A DNA stretch of 57,839 nt. It comes from Lachnospiraceae bacterium. GTDB lineage: Bacteria > Bacillota > Clostridia > Lachnospirales > Lachnospiraceae. Below are positions 8,726-16,965 of this stretch, in pieces. The DNA is taken from assembly GCA_017617545.1 (NCBI GenBank), contig JAFZVZ010000030.1, forward strand, positions 1-57,839, written 5' to 3'. The notes below the pieces were generated by a model that made no database searches, had not been told where the DNA came from, and saw nothing but the letters and a program-made list of their open reading frames with translations. Numbering within the stretch: position 1 is the first letter of the stretch; each line of letters opens with the position of its first letter. A program made the translations under genes and the position numbers.

Positions 8726-8753
8726 TGCGGCGTAGGCTGAGCCCTGCGCCGCA
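8726..8753 (+). terminator. Hairpin between LCP and kinase genes
   Basis: TGCGGCG (8726-8732) pairs with CGCCGCA (8747-8753), followed by TTCCTGT. The U-tract is poor, so it is a weak terminator at most and may act as an attenuator in front of the kinase. Confidence 0.4.
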
Positions 8754-8793
8754 TTCCTGTATAACGGGGGCTGAGAGGAGGTGTCGTAGAAAG

Positions 8794-10356
8794 ATGCGTC
8801 TTAAGAAACGAATTCTCGTGTCGATCATTCTGTGCCTGCTGCTCCCCCTTCTTCTGATCGCGGTCACGGTCTGGCTGATCCTGCATTTTCAGGTACAGCT
8901 GATCTCCGTGTCCTACAACATGAACACCAACATGATCGAGATCATTCAGAACTCGCCCTCTCTGTTTGAGGGGCTTGTAAAGGATGACTTCAACGAGCTT
9001 CTGAAGATCGTGCGGGAGAAGCCGCAGCAGCTGGCGGACCGCAGCTGGGTTGAGGAGCGGAACGCGGTGCTCAAGGACAAGTTTTCGTTCCTCTGCATCC
9101 GTGAGGGGGACGAGATCGTTTATATCGGTGATGAAGCATTTTACGAAACCGTACAGGGAAGGCTTCCGGAATTCCACAGCGATGAGACGGCCTCCGAGAA
9201 GAGCATGTTTCTGGAGGGCGAGTCGCACGCGTTGATCCGGCAGATCGATTACCGTACGGCCGAGGGGAAAGACGCGACACTGTTCCTGATCACGGACATC
9301 AACCACCTGCTCCCGCAGTGGCGGCGCACGCTCATCGAGGGCCTGATCGCGCTGCTCATCGCCCTGGGCATCACGACGCTCATCGTTGTGACCTGGCTCT
9401 ACCGGAGTATCGTCCGGCCGCTCACGGAGCTGAGCCGCGCGGCGAACCGGATCAGTGAGGGCAACCTCGACGGTGAGGTTGCGGTCGGGAAGAAGGACGA
9501 GATCGGCCAGCTGCAGCAGGATTTCGAGTCCATGAGGCAGCACCTGAAGGAGCTTTCGGAGCAGCAGCTCCGCTACCAGCAGGAGTCGCGGGAGATGATC
9601 TCCAACATCAGCCACGACATGAAGACCCCGCTCACGGCGATCAAGGGCTACTCCGAGGGGCTTTTGGACGGGGTTGCCGATACGGAGGAGAAGAAAGAGC
9701 GCTACTACCGCACGATCTACAGCAAGGCCGCGGACATGGAGCGCATGGTGGACGAGCTTGGATTTTACGCGAAGATTGAGCAGAAGGCGATGGCCTACGA
9801 TTTCCGTGTGGTGCAGGTCCGGGAATTCCTTGAGGACTGTGCCGCGGAATGGCAGCTTGACCTGGAGACGCAGGGGATCGACTTCCGCTGCGAGGAGCTG
9901 TGCAAGGCGGACACGAAGGCGTTGATCGACGCGGAGCACATCAAGCGCGTCATCATCAATATTATCGGAAACTCCGTAAAATACATGGATAAAAAGCCGG
10001 GGCATATCGAGCTGTCGGCGACCGAGGACGCGGAGCGCGTGTGGATCGCCGTGACGGACAACGGCTGCGGCATCCCTGCGGACGACATTCCCCATGTGTT
10101 TGACAGGTTCTACCGCGCCGACAGTTCCCGCGGAACCAAGAAGGGCGGCAGCGGCCTCGGGCTCTCCATCGTAAAATCCATCGTGGAGGCGCACGGCGGC
10201 ACCGCGGAGGCGGAAAGTACGGTCGGCGAGGGGACGACGGTAAAGTTCTCACTGCCGAAGTATTATGAGACGGGAGCCGATGCGGACCTTTCGTCGGAAA
10301 ATGCAGCGGCAGGCCGGGGAAGTAAGCGTCGGAGACGGAAGAACAGAAAGGAATAA
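8794..10356 (+). CDS. Sensor histidine kinase (HisKA, OmpR-partner type)
   Basis: 520 residues. An N-terminal membrane helix (about 5-30), an extracytoplasmic domain of about 160 residues, a second helix near 185-205 and a HAMP domain are followed by HisKA with motif ISNISHDMKTPLTAIKGYSE and an HATPase domain (NIIGNSVKYM, DNGCGIP, RGTKKGGSGLGLSIV). All catalytic motifs are present, so it should autophosphorylate and pass phosphate to the regulator downstream. The C-terminus ends in a very basic tail (SKRRRRKNRKE). ATG 8794 follows GAGGAGG by about ten bases. Signal unknown; the location beside an LCP gene suggests cell-envelope stress, which is inference. Confidence 0.93.
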   Translation: MRLKKRILVSIILCLLLPLLLIAVTVWLILHFQVQLISVSYNMNTNMIEIIQNSPSLFEGLVKDDFNELLKIVREKPQQLADRSWVEERNAVLKDKFSFLCIREGDEIVYIGDEAFYETVQGRLPEFHSDETASEKSMFLEGESHALIRQIDYRTAEGKDATLFLITDINHLLPQWRRTLIEGLIALLIALGITTLIVVTWLYRSIVRPLTELSRAANRISEGNLDGEVAVGKKDEIGQLQQDFESMRQHLKELSEQQLRYQQESREMISNISHDMKTPLTAIKGYSEGLLDGVADTEEKKERYYRTIYSKAADMERMVDELGFYAKIEQKAMAYDFRVVQVREFLEDCAAEWQLDLETQGIDFRCEELCKADTKALIDAEHIKRVIINIIGNSVKYMDKKPGHIELSATEDAERVWIAVTDNGCGIPADDIPHVFDRFYRADSSRGTKKGGSGLGLSIVKSIVEAHGGTAEAESTVGEGTTVKFSLPKYYETGADADLSSENAAAGRGSKRRRRKNRKE

Positions 10357-10426
10357 CCGCAGCGGAGGAACTGCGGAGACGGGGAATTCTTTGTGGTCCG
10401 CCGGATGGCGGAATTGGAGGCGAAGG

Positions 10427-11143
10427 ATGGATAACGGAAAGCAAACGATACTGATCATTGAGGACGAGGAGGCGATCGCCGAGCTGGAGCGGGATTACCT
10501 CGAGCAGGCGGGATACCTTGTCGAGATCGTGACTGACGGCGACAGCGGTGCTTCGCGCGCGCTGGAGGGGGATTTCAGCCTTGTCATCCTGGATCTTATG
10601 CTGCCGGGCATGGACGGCTTTGAGGTGTGCCGCCTGGTGCGCGAGAAGAAGGACATTCCCATCCTGATGGTGTCGGCCAAGAAGGACGATTTCGACAAAG
10701 TGTGCGGGCTCGGGTTCGGCGCGGACGACTACATTACCAAGCCGTTCAGTCCGAGCGAGCTGACCGCGAGAGTGAAGGCGCATCTGGCACGGTATGAGCG
10801 GCTGGTCGGCAGCGCGATGCAGTGGCAGTCCGCCCGGAAGAACCGCACCGTGGAGATCCGGGGACTGTGCATCGACAAGGACGCGCGCCGCGTGTACGTG
10901 AACGGCGAAGAGAAGATCATGACCAACAAGGAGTTCGATCTGCTCACGTATCTCGCGGAACGGCCGAACCGCGTGTTCTCGAAGGATGAGCTGTTCCGCG
11001 CCATCTGGGACATGGAGGCGGTCGGCGATATCGCCACCGTGACGGTACATATCAAGAAGATCCGCGAGAAAATCGAGACAAGCAGTGCCGATCCGCAGTA
11101 CATAGAGACGATCTGGGGCGTCGGATACCGGTTTAAACTGTAG
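10427..11143 (+). CDS. OmpR/PhoB-family response regulator
   Basis: 238 residues. The receiver domain keeps EDEE near the N-terminus, the phospho-Asp in VILDLMLPGMDG and the Lys in YITKPFSP. The C-terminal winged helix has KEFDLLTYLAERPNRVFSKDEL (interrupted here for length) and ends in VWGVGYRF-type sequence (IWGVGYRFKL). ATG 10427 has GGAGG six bases upstream. It follows the kinase by 70 bases and is its likely partner. No terminator lies directly after the stop; the hairpin at 11358 could end this mRNA. Confidence 0.94.
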   Translation: MDNGKQTILIIEDEEAIAELERDYLEQAGYLVEIVTDGDSGASRALEGDFSLVILDLMLPGMDGFEVCRLVREKKDIPILMVSAKKDDFDKVCGLGFGADDYITKPFSPSELTARVKAHLARYERLVGSAMQWQSARKNRTVEIRGLCIDKDARRVYVNGEEKIMTNKEFDLLTYLAERPNRVFSKDELFRAIWDMEAVGDIATVTVHIKKIREKIETSSADPQYIETIWGVGYRFKL

Positions 11144-11232
11144 CGGAACATGTAATTATGACGGAAAATATTGCAGAATTACTCAAAACTGACACCACAT
11201 TTTCCGACGCGAAAACTTTCGAAAATAAGTGG

Positions 11233-11261
11233 TTGAAGACATGAATAATACGTGCTATACT
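11233..11261 (+). promoter_or_regulatory. Strong promoter in the regulator-pepD intergenic region
   Basis: TTGAAG, 17-base spacer, TATACT. A strong terminator lies about 100 bases downstream, before the next gene, and that gene has its own promoter. The transcript is therefore probably short. Confidence 0.6.
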
Positions 11262-11267
11262 GCAGTC

Positions 11268-11391
11268 AGAAGAGAACAAGAGGACAGATTACCCCCCATT
11301 AACATTTCAACATAACATTGACAGTATTCACCTTTGTTATTAACACTTTCCGGAAGGGCCGGAAGACTTTATAAGTCTTCCGGCTTCTTTC
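11268..11391 (+). ncRNA. Candidate small RNA or leader transcript (~124 nt)
   Basis: The segment runs from the expected start of the 11233 promoter to the end of the terminator U-tract. It contains no open reading frame with a ribosome-binding site. The last third is structured; TTCCGGAAGGG before the terminator can compete with the 5' arm of its stem (CCGGAAG/CTTCCGG), as in an attenuator. No known RNA family was recognised. Confidence 0.35.
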
Positions 11392-11393
11392 GT
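11358..11393 (+). terminator. Strong terminator before pepD
   Basis: GCCGGAAGACTT, loop TAT, AAGTCTTCCGGC gives a perfect 12-bp stem, followed by TTCTTTC. Confidence 0.85.
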
Positions 11394-11394
11394 G

Positions 11395-11423
11395 TTGAAA
11401 GACCTTGTGAACTATGGTATGCT
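11395..11423 (+). promoter_or_regulatory. Promoter of pepD
   Basis: TTGAAA, 17-base spacer, TATGCT, immediately after the terminator and about 57 bases before the pepD start codon. Confidence 0.6.
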
Positions 11424-11479
11424 ACGTGTGATATCAACGCGCCCGTTCCGGCGGCGCGAAGAAACGGAGGAGACAGGAT

Positions 11480-12958
11480 ATGTTGGAAGGATTGAAGCCC
11501 GGAAGGGTCTGGAAATATTTCGAGGAAATCTGCGCGATTCCCCACGGCTCGGGCAATATCGGAGCGATCAGCGAGTATCTGCAGAATTTTGCGAAGGTGC
11601 ATGGACTTGCGTACATCGCGGAGCCGTGCGGCAATGTGATCATCCGGAAGGATGCGACACCGGGCTGCGAGCACGCGCCCGCGGTCGTTCTGCAGGGACA
11701 TATGGATATGGTGGCAGTGAAGGAAAAGGACTGCGGAAAGGATATGGAGAAGGAAGGCCTTGATGTGGCCGTCACGGAGGACGGACAGTTCGTGTATGCG
11801 AAGGGGACATCCCTCGGCGGCGATGATGGGATCGCGCTTGCCTACGGGCTCGCGGTTCTGGCGTCGGACGATCTTGCGCACCCGGCGATCGAGCTTGTGG
11901 CGACGGTCGATGAGGAGACCGGAATGGACGGTGCGCATGAGCTGCTTGCGGAGGATGTCAGAGGCCGTCGCTGGCTCAACATCGACTCCGAGGACGAGGG
12001 CGTGCTTCTCGCGGGCTGCGCGGGTGGACTCACGCAGCATTCGGTGTTCCCTGTTGTGCGCGACACGGTTTCCGGAGATCTGCTCCGCATCGCCGTGACG
12101 GGCTGCCGCGGCGGACACTCCGGCACGGAGATCGACAAGAACCGGGCGAACGCGATCCTGATGCTTGCCCTGTTGATCCGCGAGATGGATTGCGGGAAAA
12201 TGCTGCAGCCGCTGTGGATCGCGGGCGGTGAGAAGGACAATGCCATCCCGACCTCCTCGGAGATCGTGATCTGTGTGAACGAGTACGAGAGATATGAGGT
12301 TTGCAGGGCATTTGACCGCGCGGAGAAGAACCTTTTGGAAGCCTTCCGCCGTCAGGAGCCTGAGGTTGCGTTTGTGCTGGAGGAGACAACCGGGGGCGGT
12401 GAATTCGAAATCCGCGAGGGAAGCTACCGGGTGATGAACCAGACATCCTTTGAGAATGTACTGAATTTTCTGCTGCTTGTGCCCTTCGGCGTCAGCGCCA
12501 TGTGCGTGGAGCCGGCGGGGCTCGTGGAGACCTCGAACAATGTCGGTATCATCCGTACGGTGGGCGAAACGGTTGTTGTGGACAGCTCCGTGCGCAGCAT
12601 GATCCATGTCCGCAAACAGCAGCTTGGCGACAAGATCGCATTGTTGACGATGCTGTGCGGCGGTATCGCGGAGCGCCACAGCGAGTATCCGGGCTGGGAG
12701 TACCGGCCGGAGTCGCCGCTTCGTGACGCGTGGGTCGCGACCTACCGCGAGGTGTACGGCGCAGAGCCGAAGGTGGAGACCATCCACGCGGGGCTTGAGT
12801 GCGGCCTGATCATCGAGCATATGCCCGAGACCGACGCCGTCAGCTTCGGACCCAACATTTTCGACATTCACACGACAGCGGAGAGGATGGAGATCGGCTC
12901 GGTGGAGCGCACCTGGAATCTGCTGGTGAAACTTCTTGAGCGGCTCGGCAGAGGCTGA
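11480..12958 (+). CDS. pepD: Aminoacyl-histidine dipeptidase (M20C, PepD)
   Basis: 492 residues, the usual length of the PepD/carnosinase-type family. Metal-site motifs are in place: QGHMDMV (His74), LGGDDG, DEETGMDG, NIDSEDEG and a C-terminal HAGLECG. The enzyme is a cytoplasmic zinc dipeptidase that releases amino acids from Xaa-His and other dipeptides. ATG 11480 follows GGAGGAG. The last codons (ERLGRG) belong to the first unit of a 35-base tandem array that continues past the stop. It appears to be a single gene with its own promoter. Confidence 0.95.
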   Translation: MLEGLKPGRVWKYFEEICAIPHGSGNIGAISEYLQNFAKVHGLAYIAEPCGNVIIRKDATPGCEHAPAVVLQGHMDMVAVKEKDCGKDMEKEGLDVAVTEDGQFVYAKGTSLGGDDGIALAYGLAVLASDDLAHPAIELVATVDEETGMDGAHELLAEDVRGRRWLNIDSEDEGVLLAGCAGGLTQHSVFPVVRDTVSGDLLRIAVTGCRGGHSGTEIDKNRANAILMLALLIREMDCGKMLQPLWIAGGEKDNAIPTSSEIVICVNEYERYEVCRAFDRAEKNLLEAFRRQEPEVAFVLEETTGGGEFEIREGSYRVMNQTSFENVLNFLLLVPFGVSAMCVEPAGLVETSNNVGIIRTVGETVVVDSSVRSMIHVRKQQLGDKIALLTMLCGGIAERHSEYPGWEYRPESPLRDAWVATYREVYGAEPKVETIHAGLECGLIIEHMPETDAVSFGPNIFDIHTTAERMEIGSVERTWNLLVKLLERLGRG

Positions 12959-13050
12959 TGGTAAAGTCTCCGAAACGGCTCGGCAGGGGCTGATGGTGAA
13001 GCCTCCGGAACGGCTCGGCAGGGGCTGATGCCGGAGACCCCGGCAGGGGC
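12921..13050 (+). repeat. 35-bp tandem duplications of the pepD 3' end
   Basis: Units start at 12921 (inside pepD), 12956 and 12991, each 35 bases, with the core CGGCTCGGCAG(A/G)GGCTGATG. A fourth, shortened unit starts at 13026. Units 2 and 3 differ from each other at only a few positions and more from unit 1. The first unit encodes the last codons and stop; later copies are outside the gene. Confidence 0.85.
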
Positions 13051-13128
13051 ATTCGATTATAGATTGTTACAGTAAGCGCGTAGTTCCCTCCATGGATAAA
13101 GATTTGGAAAATGCGGAGGACAAGAGAT

Positions 13129-14547
13129 ATGAAAAGGAAAAGGAGACTTTCTGTTTCTGTCGGCTTGGTCGCAGTGCTGATGCTTTGTCTGCTCAGTTCC
13201 TGCGGGAGCAAGGATAATAAGACAGAAAAGAATCAGACAAAAGAAGAGCAGCAGACGAAGGGCGGTATATTTTCCGACGAAGAGATCAACCGCCTGATCG
13301 ATGAGAACTACAAGGAAGTTCAGAAAAACGGCTACGCGGAGCTGCGCATTCCGCAGAAGCTTCACCACATCACCTATGACGATCTGTCGCCCAGCTGCGT
13401 GGACGCCTCGCGGAAGCTCATGGATGCCGGATACGAGGTCTACGTCGTGGGCGGTGCTATCCGGGATATGGTGATGGGGCTGGAGGGTGATGATTTCGAC
13501 ATTACGACGAACGCCGACTACGATGAGATCGAGCGGATCCTCGACGAGGTGACGTTCCACAGCACCCAGGAGGGGTATACCTTTGCCTATGCCCATTATC
13601 CGGACGAGATCATCGATGTCGCCCGTCATCTGAACATTCCCGCGGCCTACAAGGGGCTTGAGGGTGTTCCGGATTTTGATCCGAACGTTCTGTACAGCAA
13701 CAGCCTTCTCTTTGACTCCTTCGAGCGCGACCTGCCCATGAATGCCATTTACTATGACATGAAAACGGGCGATATCGTGGATTTCCACGGCGGGCTTTAC
13801 GCCATCCGGGAGCACATGATCGACACCATGGTGGATCCCAATGTTCAGTGCCGCAACAACCCGTCTTCGGCAATCCGAGCGCTGCGGTTTATGGCAAAAT
13901 ACAACTACCCGGCCTCGGAGCGGCTGGATCAGGCTCTGAAACAGAACGGGCTGGAGTTTATGCAGCTGCTGACGCCGATCACGCTGAATTTTCAGCTGGC
14001 AAAGTTCTTCCCCGACGGCTATGCCCGCGCGGGCTATGACAATCTCATGAAGTACGGCGTGTTCTACGAGTTTTATCCCGTGGCCGCCGAGTTGTCAGAC
14101 CGCGGAAAATACGAGACGTACTGCCGCGATGCAATGGATTTCATGGACAAATGGCGCAAGGAATACGGCAAACATTCAAGTGTTCTCTCCATGGCGGTTT
14201 TCCTTTGGCCCGTCATTGAGGACAAGCTCTCCGGCGATCTCTCCGACAAGACCGCGTATACCGCGGCAGCGGCGGATATCCTCTCCCGCGAGGAGGAACG
14301 CTACGAGCTGACCGAGGAGGATCACGAGTTTCTCACCGACGTATTGCAGACGGAGTACGATATTACCGTATGCGGCTTCGACGCGTCGGGGACCCCGGTT
14401 GAGAAGGAGCAGGCCGAGGCGATGATCGACAGGGTTGAGTTCCAGACGGCCTACGTTCTGCTGCAGATCCGCGCGCAGAAGGACGAAAAGCTGTCCGCAC
14501 AGGTTGTCAACTGGGCGAAGCTGATGGAGCAGCACCTGGAAGACTGA
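13129..14547 (+). CDS. Lipoprotein with poly(A) polymerase/CCA-transferase head domain
   Basis: 472 residues. The N-terminus is a typical lipoprotein signal (basic start, hydrophobic core, LSSC with Cys25), then a charged linker. From about residue 95 it matches the class II tRNA nucleotidyltransferase/poly(A) polymerase fold: YVVGGAIRD (G108-G109, R112-D113), GDDFDITT with metal ligands D122 and D124, FERDLPMNAI (R200-D201, N205) and SSAIRALRF. All core catalytic motifs are present. Such enzymes normally act on RNA in the cytoplasm, so a membrane-anchored outside location is unexpected. ATG 13129 has GGAGGA upstream; no in-frame start that removes the signal is supported by a ribosome-binding site. 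Substrate unknown. Confidence 0.82.
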   Translation: MKRKRRLSVSVGLVAVLMLCLLSSCGSKDNKTEKNQTKEEQQTKGGIFSDEEINRLIDENYKEVQKNGYAELRIPQKLHHITYDDLSPSCVDASRKLMDAGYEVYVVGGAIRDMVMGLEGDDFDITTNADYDEIERILDEVTFHSTQEGYTFAYAHYPDEIIDVARHLNIPAAYKGLEGVPDFDPNVLYSNSLLFDSFERDLPMNAIYYDMKTGDIVDFHGGLYAIREHMIDTMVDPNVQCRNNPSSAIRALRFMAKYNYPASERLDQALKQNGLEFMQLLTPITLNFQLAKFFPDGYARAGYDNLMKYGVFYEFYPVAAELSDRGKYETYCRDAMDFMDKWRKEYGKHSSVLSMAVFLWPVIEDKLSGDLSDKTAYTAAAADILSREEERYELTEEDHEFLTDVLQTEYDITVCGFDASGTPVEKEQAEAMIDRVEFQTAYVLLQIRAQKDEKLSAQVVNWAKLMEQHLED

Positions 14548-14577
14548 TCGCGGACAAAACAGTTTACGTAGATTAAT

Positions 14578-14610
14578 AAGCCTCCGGCGATCCTGCCGGA
14601 GGCTTTAATA
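14578..14610 (+). terminator. Terminator after the nucleotidyltransferase lipoprotein
   Basis: AAGCCTCCGGC, loop GATCCT, GCCGGAGGCTT, then TAATAA. A second small hairpin (TTCCTGAT/ATCAGGAA, 14622-14640) follows. Confidence 0.8.
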
Positions 14611-14682
14611 ACGGCCGAGGTTTCCTGATAAGATCAGGAACGCCGTCGGCGTGTGTGGGAGGGATTTTTACGGCCGTGACTA

Positions 14683-14729
14683 ATAAAATCCCCCGGACAG
14701 GTCATTGCACTATGCTATGCGTCCGGGGG
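14683..14729 (-). terminator. Terminator of the Hsp20 gene
   Basis: CCCCCGGAC (14690-14698) pairs with GTCCGGGGG (14721-14729). Read on the minus strand the stem is followed by ATTTTATTAG. Confidence 0.7.
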
Positions 14730-14775
14730 CTGTGTGTGTAACACTCTGTTTTAGTTTCGGGCTAAGCCCCGTGGA

Positions 14776-15339
14776 TCAGTCGATGTTGATCGAGGAGCCG
14801 TCGTCCGGGCACTCGCAGGAGACGGTCAGAACGCCGTTGTTGAAGTTTGCGCGAACCGTCGAGACATCGATCTTGCCGACCTTGAACTCGCGCTCGATCT
14901 TGCCGTAGTAGCGGTCGCTGTCGCGCTTGTAGTTGCGCACGCCGTCCGAATTCTCGCCGGGCTCAACGTCAACGAACTCACGCTCCGCGCGGATGATGAT
15001 CACGCCCTCGCGGTAATCCACATGGATCTTGGACTTCTCATAGCCCGGAAGCTCGGCGCGGATGGTGAGCACGCCGTCGCAGCGGATCACATCGGCAGCG
15101 ATCTTGTTCTTCTTGAACGGGTTGTCGATGTTCGAAAAATTCTTCGTAAAATCCGCAAACGGAACGCGGTAGTTGGTCTTCGGCTTCTCCTTCTTCTTCT
15201 CACCGAACAGACCGTTGCGCTCCACATTTTTCTTCATGTCCTTCAGTTCGCCGACACCGTCGCGCAGGCCCTTGTCCAAATTGTCCAGCATATCGTGAAA
15301 TGCTTCGGAAAACTGGTTAAACAGATCATTGTCGTACAT
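14776..15339 (-). CDS. Hsp20/alpha-crystallin small heat-shock protein
   Basis: 187 residues. A charged N-terminal arm of about 85 residues precedes an alpha-crystallin domain (ADVIRCDGVLTIRAELPGYE, YGKIEREFKV, VRANFNNGVLTVSC shown in parts). Family members are ATP-independent holdases that keep unfolding proteins soluble in the cytoplasm. The arm is longer than in most bacterial Hsp20. Of two close ATGs, the one at 15339 has AAAGGAGG eight bases upstream and is preferred over 15345, which is only two bases away. A single gene with its own promoter and terminator. No CIRCE element is seen upstream. Confidence 0.92.
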   Translation of the reverse strand: MYDNDLFNQFSEAFHDMLDNLDKGLRDGVGELKDMKKNVERNGLFGEKKKEKPKTNYRVPFADFTKNFSNIDNPFKKNKIAADVIRCDGVLTIRAELPGYEKSKIHVDYREGVIIIRAEREFVDVEPGENSDGVRNYKRDSDRYYGKIEREFKVGKIDVSTVRANFNNGVLTVSCECPDDGSSINID

Positions 15340-15443
15340 TGTCATTTCCTCCTTTTAAGAACAAAGCGAAGCAGCCGGGGCTTTGCAAGTCACTGCCTGG
15401 CGCGCCGCGCTCTGTTGGTAAACCACAATTACCTCACAAGTAT

Positions 15444-15472
15444 GTTATACACCCAATAGAACATTTCGTCAA
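15444..15472 (-). promoter_or_regulatory. Promoter of the Hsp20 gene
   Basis: On the minus strand TTGACG, 17-base spacer, TATAAC, giving a leader of about 100 bases with a small GGTAA/TTTACC hairpin. Confidence 0.6.
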
Positions 15473-15473
15473 G

Positions 15474-15520
15474 AGGAAAATAAAACCGGCCCCGCCGTTG
15501 CATTGGCGAAGCCGGTATTT
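15474..15520 (-). terminator. Terminator of the NMT1-like lipoprotein gene
   Basis: ACCGGC (15485-15490) with GCCGGT (15511-15516), plus inner GCC/GGC pairing. On the minus strand TTTTATTTTCC follows; on the plus strand ATTTTTG follows, so it could work in both directions. Confidence 0.6.
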
Positions 15521-15574
15521 TTGTCATATGACGGAAAATCCGCTGCCGGATGTCAGCAATCCGAAGCGTCGGGA

Positions 15575-16657
15575 TCAGCGGTTGTAGTAGAAGCTGTCCT
15601 CGGGAAGCTTGCCGCCGACCGATGCGGGATTGGCATCGAACAGGATCGAAAGGTACGCGGAAGCGGCAGCCTTCATCTCAGCGCCGGTCAGGCATACGAT
15701 GTTGCAGTACGGGATCGCCTTCTTGGCAACCGCGGCCTTGAAGATGTCGAAATGCTCCGCAAGCTCGGCAGTCTCATCGACATGCTCGGTTGCGTAAGCC
15801 GTGCTGAGTGCGTATTCATCGAGAAATGCGTCAACTGTCTCTTTGTTCGAAGCAAGGAAATCGTTGGCAACAATGATGACGCCTGTCACAACGGTGGAGT
15901 CGTTGGTCTTCTCCCACTCCTCGGTGACATCGAGCGCGATGCGGGCCTTTTCATTTTGCGAAAGAACCGAGATGACGAAGGGCATCGGAAGCATGGCGAT
16001 CATATCCTCCTCGGATGCGGCCAGTCTTGCGGCGACCTCACTTGCCTCGGAGAGGAATACGATGTTGACATCCTTGTCGGGGTCGATGCCGTTGGTCGAC
16101 AGCAGATAGCGGAGCGTGTACTCGGGTGTCGTGCCTGCGCCGGTGGTGTAGATCGTCTTGCCTTTGAGGTCGGCAACGCTCTGCACCGAGGTGCCGGTGT
16201 CGAGAATGTACAGAACGCCGAGCGTGTTGACCGCGACGATGGAGATACCGCCGCTCAGTTTGTTCCAGAGCGTTGCGGCGAGGTTGCAGGGAACGGCAGC
16301 GATCTTGATGTCTCCGCTCATGAGGGAGGGAACGATAGCGTCAGCCGCGCCTGCGACGGTGAAGTTGTAGTCGTTGGCGGAGGTTTCGGCCTCATCGTCA
16401 GCCATGAGCTTCAGCATGCCGATGGCCGTAGGTCCCTTGAGCACTGCGACATTGACCTTGGTGCGCTCCTTCGGTGCTTCCGTAGGGGTCGCGGTCGGGT
16501 CGGACGGCTGGTCACCGCCTGCCGTAGGTGTTGCATTTTCCGTGTTAGAGTTGGCCGGCGTCGGCGTAGCGGCGTCGGTGGAGTTGTTGTTGCTTCCGCA
16601 GCCTGCGAGCGCAGCGATGAGCGCCAGGCACAGAAGCAGTGAGAGAAATCTTTTCAT
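15575..16657 (-). CDS. NMT1/SsuA-like substrate-binding lipoprotein
   Basis: 360 residues. Lipoprotein signal (LAGC near residue 20) and a Thr/Pro/Asn-rich linker precede a periplasmic-binding fold of the NMT1/ThiY/SsuA class (VAVLKGPTAIGMLKLM; VADLKGKTIYTTGAGTTPEY). Members bind thiamine precursors, sulfonates, nitrate or similar small ligands for ABC uptake. The ATG at 16657 is preferred over 16669 because AAAGGA then lies about ten bases upstream. No ATPase or permease gene is adjacent; either they lie elsewhere or the protein serves another role. Its mRNA has an unusually long leader, so expression may be controlled after initiation. Ligand unknown. Confidence 0.85.
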   Translation of the reverse strand: MKRFLSLLLCLALIAALAGCGSNNNSTDAATPTPANSNTENATPTAGGDQPSDPTATPTEAPKERTKVNVAVLKGPTAIGMLKLMADDEAETSANDYNFTVAGAADAIVPSLMSGDIKIAAVPCNLAATLWNKLSGGISIVAVNTLGVLYILDTGTSVQSVADLKGKTIYTTGAGTTPEYTLRYLLSTNGIDPDKDVNIVFLSEASEVAARLAASEEDMIAMLPMPFVISVLSQNEKARIALDVTEEWEKTNDSTVVTGVIIVANDFLASNKETVDAFLDEYALSTAYATEHVDETAELAEHFDIFKAAVAKKAIPYCNIVCLTGAEMKAAASAYLSILFDANPASVGGKLPEDSFYYNR

Positions 16658-16886
16658 GGTGGTTACCATCCTTTCTGCGGCTTGTGAGCCGATACGATCG
16701 AGTTGCTTTGTGCAATAAAAGAACGCTGTCTTTCAGGTTGGAACTCGCGGGAGATCCGTCCTTTCAGAAGCAGGGTTACGATACGACCTGGAAGTCAGGG
16801 GCAGTGTCCGGCGGGAAGCCCGGCGCAATGAGCATGCAAGGCTTTGGTTTCCGGTGTTCTGCCGCTTTCTTCGCGGCGTTATTAGC
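16658..16886 (-). other. Long structured leader of the NMT1-like gene
   Basis: About 229 bases separate the predicted transcription start from the ATG. The leader can form several hairpins: GCCGC/GCGGC near its 5' end, a CCGGGC/GCCCGG-type stem, TTGC/GCAA and CGGCT/AGCCG just before the ribosome-binding site. The conserved cores of TPP, SAM, cobalamin and purine riboswitches were looked for and not found. Confidence 0.4.
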
Positions 16887-16892
16887 GTCACG

Positions 16893-16921
16893 ATTGTAGC
16901 ACAGAGGAATGCGGAAGTCAA
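16893..16921 (-). promoter_or_regulatory. Promoter of the NMT1-like lipoprotein gene
   Basis: On the minus strand TTGACT, 17-base spacer, TACAAT. It is divergent from the xpt promoter, with 44 bases between them. Confidence 0.7.
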
Positions 16922-16965
16922 TACGGGAGAATCGTCGGAAAATGCTCCCCGACGGCATTTGCCGC

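Noticed and set aside
15346-15470. CIRCE element for HrcA control of Hsp20
   Set aside because: No TTAGCACTC/GAGTGCTAA inverted repeat is present.
16658-16886. TPP, SAM, purine or cobalamin riboswitch in the NMT1-like gene leader
   Set aside because: None of the conserved cores of these classes is present; only a general structured leader is reported.
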